From: Ruegeria_C sp041537925
Lineage (GTDB): Bacteria; Pseudomonadota; Alphaproteobacteria; Rhodobacterales; Rhodobacteraceae
Length of the DNA: 64,000 nucleotides
Reading direction: 5' to 3'
Assembly (NCBI RefSeq): GCF_041537925.1
Contig: NZ_JBGOSH010000004.1
Span: 248,001 to 312,000, forward strand
Position numbers and translations under genes: made by a program. Numbering within the stretch: position 1 is the first letter of the stretch; every line of letters starts with the position of its first letter. The notes under the pieces are model-generated. The model was not told the DNA's origin, ran no database searches, and saw only the letters and a list, made by a program, of their open reading frames with translations. Below, one piece after another: positions 59,076 through 64,000 of the stretch.

Positions 59076-60470
59076 TCAGTCCAACGTGTTCTTGTAGATG
59101 ACGCCGTCTTTCATGATCAGCCGCAGAGTTTCAGGGCTTTCTGGCCGCGGGTCGGCCCCAAACCATTGATCCCCTGTGCCGACTACCGAGAAGTCTTCAA
59201 GCGGGTTGCCATCAATCAAAAGGATGTCCGCATAGGCACCTTCTTCAATCACACCAAGCTTGCCTTGCGTATACGGGTTGGTGAATTCGCCAGACAGCGC
59301 AACAATCTCACCGCCCGTGGAAGTCATCGTGACCAGAGAGGTATAGGGGCCAAAGAAGTCGTTGTTGAGCTTCTTCTCATATGCGATCTGAATGTTGCAG
59401 GCCTCAACTGAGCCGACGCAATCCGTCTGAAACCCACGTTTGACCGGGCATTCCTTCATGTTCGGAATATAGTTGGCAAATGTTGCCGATGCGGATTTGG
59501 CCTTCGCCAGGCTGGCTGGAACGTTTGCGACGGCAGGAATGGACAATAGACCTGGATCGAACGCGGTCAGATTGGTCGTGATGTAAGCGCCTTTCTCGTT
59601 CATGACTTCCGCGATCTCGCAGTCGAAAGAAAAACCATGTTCAATCGACATAACACCTGCATTTAGCGCGTTGAGGATGGCCTGCTTGCGATAAGAATGA
59701 GACATGACATAGCTGCCGTACTCGCTGGCTACCTGCACCGCCGCTTCAATTTCGTCCTGCGAACCGGCAACAAGTTGCCAGGGATCAAATGCTGAAACCA
59801 CACCTCCGGACTGCATGAATTTCAGCTGTGTCGCTCCCATGCGGAAATTGTTACGCCCATAACGGTAAACATCATCAACACCGCTGACTTCCTGCGCCAT
59901 GTTGAGGCGGCTGAAGTTCGTCTCAGATTCTGGCGGTGCGGTGAAATTGGCAAAATCCGCATGGCCCCCGCGAGTGCCCAAAAAAGCGCCGGACGGGTAA
60001 TAGCGTGGACCAGTAATGGCTCCCGAGTCGATAGCGCGTCGCAACCCGCCATTAGCCCCGCCCGCATCACGGACCGTCGTGAAACCCTGCATCAGGTACA
60101 TCTGGGCCATTCGCGTCCCATGGATGCCAAAATCCTCCCATGTCGAGTTGGCCTCCATCGACGGCAGGCTGGGGCCCATCAACATCAGATGTGCGTGGGT
60201 TTCGATGAATCCTGGCGTCAGTGTCCGCCCACCTCCGTCAATAACAGTTGCACCTGGTGCATCGATCCCATCGGTCGTTATTGTTTTGATCAGGTTGCCC
60301 TCGACCAAAACGTTCGCATTTTCGATACGCTGTTCATTCGTCCCATCGAAGACGTGCACATTGGTGAAAAGTGTCTGCGGGTGGCCTGCCTCCTGAGCCA
60401 GAGCTGACGCGGCAGAGAAAACTGTGACAGCGAAGATAGCCGAAAGACGGTGGGTGCGTGAACGAGACAT
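59076..60470 (-). CDS. Exported metal-dependent amidohydrolase
   Basis: A 464-residue protein with a signal peptide of about 25 residues (ALA before QEAG). The amidohydrolase superfamily pattern is present: TPGFIETHAHLMLMG (HxH), GGVVSAFD, SHSYRKQAILNALNAGVMSIEHGFSFD for later histidines and a C-terminal ADILLIDGNPLEDFSVV. It is of the imidazolonepropionase/prolidase-like subgroup, several of which act on dipeptides or amides in the periplasm. GAGG lies about eight bases before the start. It heads the three-gene set with DUF3299 and the porin and is divergent from an AraC regulator. Confidence 0.87.
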   Translation of the reverse strand: MSRSRTHRLSAIFAVTVFSAASALAQEAGHPQTLFTNVHVFDGTNEQRIENANVLVEGNLIKTITTDGIDAPGATVIDGGGRTLTPGFIETHAHLMLMGPSLPSMEANSTWEDFGIHGTRMAQMYLMQGFTTVRDAGGANGGLRRAIDSGAITGPRYYPSGAFLGTRGGHADFANFTAPPESETNFSRLNMAQEVSGVDDVYRYGRNNFRMGATQLKFMQSGGVVSAFDPWQLVAGSQDEIEAAVQVASEYGSYVMSHSYRKQAILNALNAGVMSIEHGFSFDCEIAEVMNEKGAYITTNLTAFDPGLLSIPAVANVPASLAKAKSASATFANYIPNMKECPVKRGFQTDCVGSVEACNIQIAYEKKLNNDFFGPYTSLVTMTSTGGEIVALSGEFTNPYTQGKLGVIEEGAYADILLIDGNPLEDFSVVGTGDQWFGADPRPESPETLRLIMKDGVIYKNTLD

Positions 60471-60615
60471 GCGAAAACCTCAATACATTCAGATTTGTAT
60501 GATGCTAACCCAATAACCGTGAGCCCGGTTGCCACTTTTGAATAAAAATGTACGAATGTGCCAGAATAACTGGCAACTTGATCAGGTTTAACGATCAAAC
60601 CGAAGATGGAGGATC

Positions 60616-61620
60616 ATGCCCCTCACCACGATCACTCTGGGCCACAGCGAAGGGTTTGTGCGGCTCGCTTTGGCGGCACCGTTTTTGCAGCATCTCACTG
60701 AAAAAAAGATTGATCCGCGACCGGCACTGGATCTAGTCGGGCTTCGGGCCGAGCTTTTGACGGACCCGACGGTCTACGTGCATTCCGAATTGGTTTTTGG
60801 CCTTTTAAATGCCTTTTCAGATTTGGCTGGTGATCGCTACCTGGGGCTTCACGTTGGGGAAACGTTCGACCTGCAAGCTTGGCCGCCTGTTGCCCAGGCC
60901 CAGCAGTCCTCAAAGACCCTTTTTGAGTATTTTGCCCGCTTTGTGCGACTTGTGCCCAAAGAGTCCAGTTCGGTACGGCATAGGCTGATTGTCGATGCGG
61001 ACAAAGCGACCTATCGAATTGAACGGCAACAGGAACCAGCTGTTCCGCCTGTGCAGGTCACGGGTTTTGGGGCTGCGATCTATGTAAGGCTTCTGCAAAC
61101 CGTGGTTGGATCGTCCTGGGATCCGTCTTTGGTGCGATGGGAAAGCCGGTACATCAATGGCGTGCCCATCAGCTACAAAGGGATCGAGGTTGGTCTTGGG
61201 GCGGATCCCGGAATGCAGCTTAGCTTTCCTGTAGAGTGGTTGTTTAGGGATCAGCTTCCAGAAGTAACAACCAGTCCGCAAGTCACCGCCCGGCAGGGCG
61301 AAGAAATAACGGTTGTCGCGGCCATGCGATCTGTATTGCGTGAGAAGCTGGACGAGGCGGACTTGGGGCCACATGTGGTGGCAGATTTGTTAGGCATACA
61401 AACGGACCGGTTTCTGAGGGCGTTGCAACAACAAGGCACAACACTGCCCCGCGAAATCAAACGCCTGAAAATCGACGTGGCCAAGGAGCAACTAAAACAG
61501 CGAGGAAAGACGATCGCTGAAGTCGGCCTCTTGCTGGGATATTCTGACAAATCCCACTTCACCCGTTTTTTTCGAAGCCAGACCGGAATGACACCAAGCA
61601 CGTTCAGAGCAAACGCCTGA
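60616..61620 (+). CDS. AraC-family regulator with arabinose-binding-type N-domain (OruR-like)
   Basis: A 334-residue regulator. The N-terminal 200 residues have the ArgR/OruR style of domain (FSDLAGDRYLGLHVGE, LFEYFARFVRLV). The C-terminal double helix-turn-helix covers about 235-330 and ends in EVGLLLGYSDKSHFTRFFRSQTGMTPSTFRA, the classic AraC signature. GGAGG lies only three bases before the ATG, which is tight. It is divergent from the amidohydrolase operon across 145 bases and probably activates it in response to the imported or hydrolysed substrate. Confidence 0.9.
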   Translation: MPLTTITLGHSEGFVRLALAAPFLQHLTEKKIDPRPALDLVGLRAELLTDPTVYVHSELVFGLLNAFSDLAGDRYLGLHVGETFDLQAWPPVAQAQQSSKTLFEYFARFVRLVPKESSSVRHRLIVDADKATYRIERQQEPAVPPVQVTGFGAAIYVRLLQTVVGSSWDPSLVRWESRYINGVPISYKGIEVGLGADPGMQLSFPVEWLFRDQLPEVTTSPQVTARQGEEITVVAAMRSVLREKLDEADLGPHVVADLLGIQTDRFLRALQQQGTTLPREIKRLKIDVAKEQLKQRGKTIAEVGLLLGYSDKSHFTRFFRSQTGMTPSTFRANA

Positions 61621-61867
61621 TGGTGGTGGGCAGACCAACAAGCTTAATGGATGAAACACATTAAATACGCGCCCGGAATCGCGCTCTCAACAAATTTCCG
61701 CCTTGCGGCCAGATTGCAATTGTATCGCGCACAGGAGCATGTGGGCTTTCTGTATCGAATGCACGCGCTTCGTTGCTGAAAGCAAGATGACTACACACAA
61801 GGATGAAACTCGGCAGGGATGGTTCCGGGCACCAGTCGCTAAAGTGACAAGCGCCCGGAGGTGAGCC
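61621..61867. other. Gap between the AraC and RND genes, no gene seen
   Basis: About 250 bases between converging genes. I see no open frame with coding character, no T-run terminator and no clear repeat. Confidence 0.5.
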
Positions 61868-64000
61868 TTACTCCGCCGCCTTGACGGGTGGAGTGCCGGG
61901 CGGGACCGGCGAATCCGGAGACTCGGGGAGTTTGAACTCCGAAACGGCGGCGCTTGACTTGTCGGGTGCGCCCCAGATGATCTCGGTGGCGCTCAAATCC
62001 TTGGCCGAGCGGAACAGGCGCATGTCGCGCGCGATCCGGCTGGACTGACCGGCTGTCAGGCGCGCCAGCAGGCGGCCGAGCCAGACCGCATAGGTCTCGA
62101 TCCAGACCCGCAGCGCCAGGAACGAGGGGGTCAGGATCAGCGTCAGAACCGTGGCGATGCCCAGGCCGAACACCACCGCCGTCGCCAGCTGTTTCCACCA
62201 AAGCGCCGTGGGGCTGTCGATGGAATAGCCGCCATCGATGAAATTCAGGCTCAGCCCGAACATCATCGGCGTCAGGCCCGCCATGGTGGTGATCGTGGTC
62301 AGCAGCACCGGGCGGATACGCGCCTCGGCGGTGCGAACGATCGCCTCGATCCGGGGCATGTAGCGGCTGTATTCCTGATAGGTGTCGATCAGGACGATGT
62401 TGTTGTTCACCACGATGCCCGCCAGCGCCACGATGCCGGTGCCGGTCATGATGATCGAAAACGGCTGATTCATCAGCATCATCCCGATCAGCACACCGGT
62501 GGTCGACAGCACCACCGCCAGCAGCACCAGCACCGAGTTGTAGAAGCTGTTGAACTGCGCCAGCAGGATGATGAACATCAGCCCCAGCGCCCCCATGAAT
62601 GCGTTGACAAGGAAAGCGCCGGATTCCTCCTGCTCCTCCTGATCGCCGGTCCAGAGCCACTCGATCGAACCGGGCAGGGGATCTGTGTCCAGCCATGTGG
62701 TCAGTTGGGCGATCCGCTCGTTGGGATTGACGGGTAAGGTCTTGGCAGCGCCATCGTCAAGGGCGGCCTGAACCGCCGGGATCGTATCGGCCCCAACCAG
62801 TTCGAATACCGTATAGCGCGCGCCGCCCGGCGCGGTCAGGACGGGACCAGTGGCTGCGGTCCCTTCGGGCAGTTCCTTGACCATGGCCAGCGTCTGTTCG
62901 ACACCATCCGCATCAACTGTGGTGAGTTTGACCAGTCCCGGCTCTACATCCGCTTTGATGTCGAAATACCGTTTCTGATCGACCCGGTTAATCGAGGCCA
63001 GCTTGGCCACCGGTTTGCGGGTCACGAAGTTGCTGAGCGGCACCAGCCCGTCAGGCGTGCGCACCTTGATTCTGTCAAGCGTGCTCAGCACCCGTTCTTC
63101 CTCGGGCAGGCGCACGCGGATCTCGATTTCGTCGTCGCTGCCCTCGGGGCGCATCTCACCCAGAAGCACGCCGCGCGTGACCAACTGCACCATGGCGCCG
63201 ACGGTCGCTACATCGGCGCCGAAGCGACCGGCATTGGCCACATCCACGTCGATCTGCCAGTCGATGCCGGGCAGGGGCAGGCTGTCTTCGACTTTTATCA
63301 AGCCAGGCGTCGCTTCAAATTGCGTCCGTGCGGTTTCCGCCGCCAGCGTCAGCTCTTCCCAGTCATCGCCCCGAACCCGCAGATGCACCGGCTTGCCCTG
63401 ACCCGGACCCTGTTCCAGCGCCGAGACCTCGGCGATGATGCCGGGCAGCTTGACCAGTTCGGCGTTCAATTGGTCGAGGACGAAATTGCCATCATATTCC
63501 GGCGCGATCTCTTCCTTTTCGAACCCGAGCAGGTTCGTGACTGGCCCCCAGAACCACCCTGTGATCGGCTCGGAATTGGTCGGGCGGTCTTCCCACGGGA
63601 TGATCTCGAACTGGACCTGCCCGATGGTGTCAGCAGGCGACTGTCCGCCGCCGGGGCCGCCGGTGTTCAGCCCGCCTTCGCCAGCGAAGGAGAAGACGTT
63701 GATCACCGCCGGGTGGGCTTTGATGATCTCTTCGACCTCACGCACCATCTCGTCTTTTTCATGCAGCGAGATGTTGCCGCGCGCGCGGACATAGGTGGTG
63801 GCCTGTTCCGGTTCGCTTTCGACGAAGAATTCGACGCCGCGGTTGTTGCCCATGAAAGTAAACACGGTCATCACGACGCAGAAACCGACCACGGCAATCG
63901 ACACGACGGGCATGATCGGGTTACCCGCGATGAACTGGATTACCCGACCAAAGGCGGTATGCTCGCTTGCGCGTTCGACATGGGTCGTCTCGTGAACGCG
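61868..64000 (-). CDS. RND-family efflux transporter, C-terminal part (runs off the window)
   Basis: The last 710 residues of an AcrB/MexF-like inner-membrane pump. The frame is open to the window edge, so the true start lies beyond 64000; the Met at 63913 is internal. Visible parts are the helix PVVSIAVVGFCVVMTVFTFMG, a large periplasmic porter domain, and a helix bundle with ALAGIVVNNNIVLIDTYQEY and RIRPVLLTTITTMAGLTPMMFG, which are RND motifs. The C-terminus is a charged tail of about 70 residues. The adaptor protein and the substrate cannot be judged from here. Confidence 0.92.
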   Translation of the reverse strand, partial: RVHETTHVERASEHTAFGRVIQFIAGNPIMPVVSIAVVGFCVVMTVFTFMGNNRGVEFFVESEPEQATTYVRARGNISLHEKDEMVREVEEIIKAHPAVINVFSFAGEGGLNTGGPGGGQSPADTIGQVQFEIIPWEDRPTNSEPITGWFWGPVTNLLGFEKEEIAPEYDGNFVLDQLNAELVKLPGIIAEVSALEQGPGQGKPVHLRVRGDDWEELTLAAETARTQFEATPGLIKVEDSLPLPGIDWQIDVDVANAGRFGADVATVGAMVQLVTRGVLLGEMRPEGSDDEIEIRVRLPEEERVLSTLDRIKVRTPDGLVPLSNFVTRKPVAKLASINRVDQKRYFDIKADVEPGLVKLTTVDADGVEQTLAMVKELPEGTAATGPVLTAPGGARYTVFELVGADTIPAVQAALDDGAAKTLPVNPNERIAQLTTWLDTDPLPGSIEWLWTGDQEEQEESGAFLVNAFMGALGLMFIILLAQFNSFYNSVLVLLAVVLSTTGVLIGMMLMNQPFSIIMTGTGIVALAGIVVNNNIVLIDTYQEYSRYMPRIEAIVRTAEARIRPVLLTTITTMAGLTPMMFGLSLNFIDGGYSIDSPTALWWKQLATAVVFGLGIATVLTLILTPSFLALRVWIETYAVWLGRLLARLTAGQSSRIARDMRLFRSAKDLSATEIIWGAPDKSSAAVSEFKLPESPDSPVPPGTPPVKAAE

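Overview
The window is a 64 kb stretch of a GC-rich alphaproteobacterial chromosome, most likely from the Roseobacter group of Rhodobacteraceae. This is judged from gene content and protein style: a cobS/cobT pair, a preT/preA and RutR pyrimidine module, an smo/mtlK polyol operon like that of Rhodobacter, a DUF4212-partnered sodium:solute symporter, a TRAP binding protein and a periplasmic haloacid-type lifestyle. I could not run a search, so the genus is not fixed. I see no rRNA, tRNA, CRISPR array, prophage or plasmid origin.

Layout. 0.1-5 kb: potassium channel, cobS and cobT (lower-ligand steps of B12 synthesis), a Kef-type antiporter and an Lrp regulator divergent from hppD (tyrosine catabolism). 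6.5-13 kb: a CHAP lipoprotein, a large envelope protein that looks like a GspL-GspC fusion, a SIMPL protein, metY and a glycosyltransferase-like protein. 13.2-26.3 kb: a pyrimidine/hydantoin degradation locus made of preT - methyltransferase - preA, rutR divergent from an M20 amidohydrolase, dihydropyrimidinase, and a complete NitT/TauT-type ABC importer. A palindromic RutR operator lies between rutR and the amidohydrolase, and a weaker copy lies before preT. An Rrf2/AhpD pair and a small islet (tautomerase, cupin) with short palindromic repeats interrupt the locus.

26.3-31.5 kb: inositol-phosphatase family enzyme, DUF6494 and mrp, a secreted alpha/beta hydrolase, then the distal end of an acetate locus that reads leftwards from 38.3 kb: acs - adk - DUF4212 - symporter - cNMP/CBS/nucleotidyltransferase - small membrane protein - membrane-anchored PAS-exonuclease. 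38.8-42 kb: an orphan TRAP binding protein, a DEDDh exonuclease coupled to a TetR regulator, and a divergent haloalkane dehalogenase. 42.1-49.7 kb: a LacI-controlled sorbitol/mannitol operon (smoEFGK, smoS, mtlK). 49.7-56.1 kb: MFS transporter, LOG-family protein, LysM protein, Atm1-type exporter and DUF2147 protein.

56.2-57.1 kb holds decayed insertion sequences: an IS5-family remnant joined in frame to an IS30-family remnant. Next to it is a lower-GC set of exported proteins (OprB porin, DUF3299, amidohydrolase) divergent from an AraC regulator. The window ends inside an RND efflux pump gene.

The most unusual items are the GspL/GspC-like single polypeptide at 7501-9687, the nucleotidyltransferase plus membrane PAS-exonuclease pair attached to the acetate uptake genes, the methyltransferase inserted between preT and preA, and the exported amidohydrolase/DUF3299/porin set beside the IS scar.
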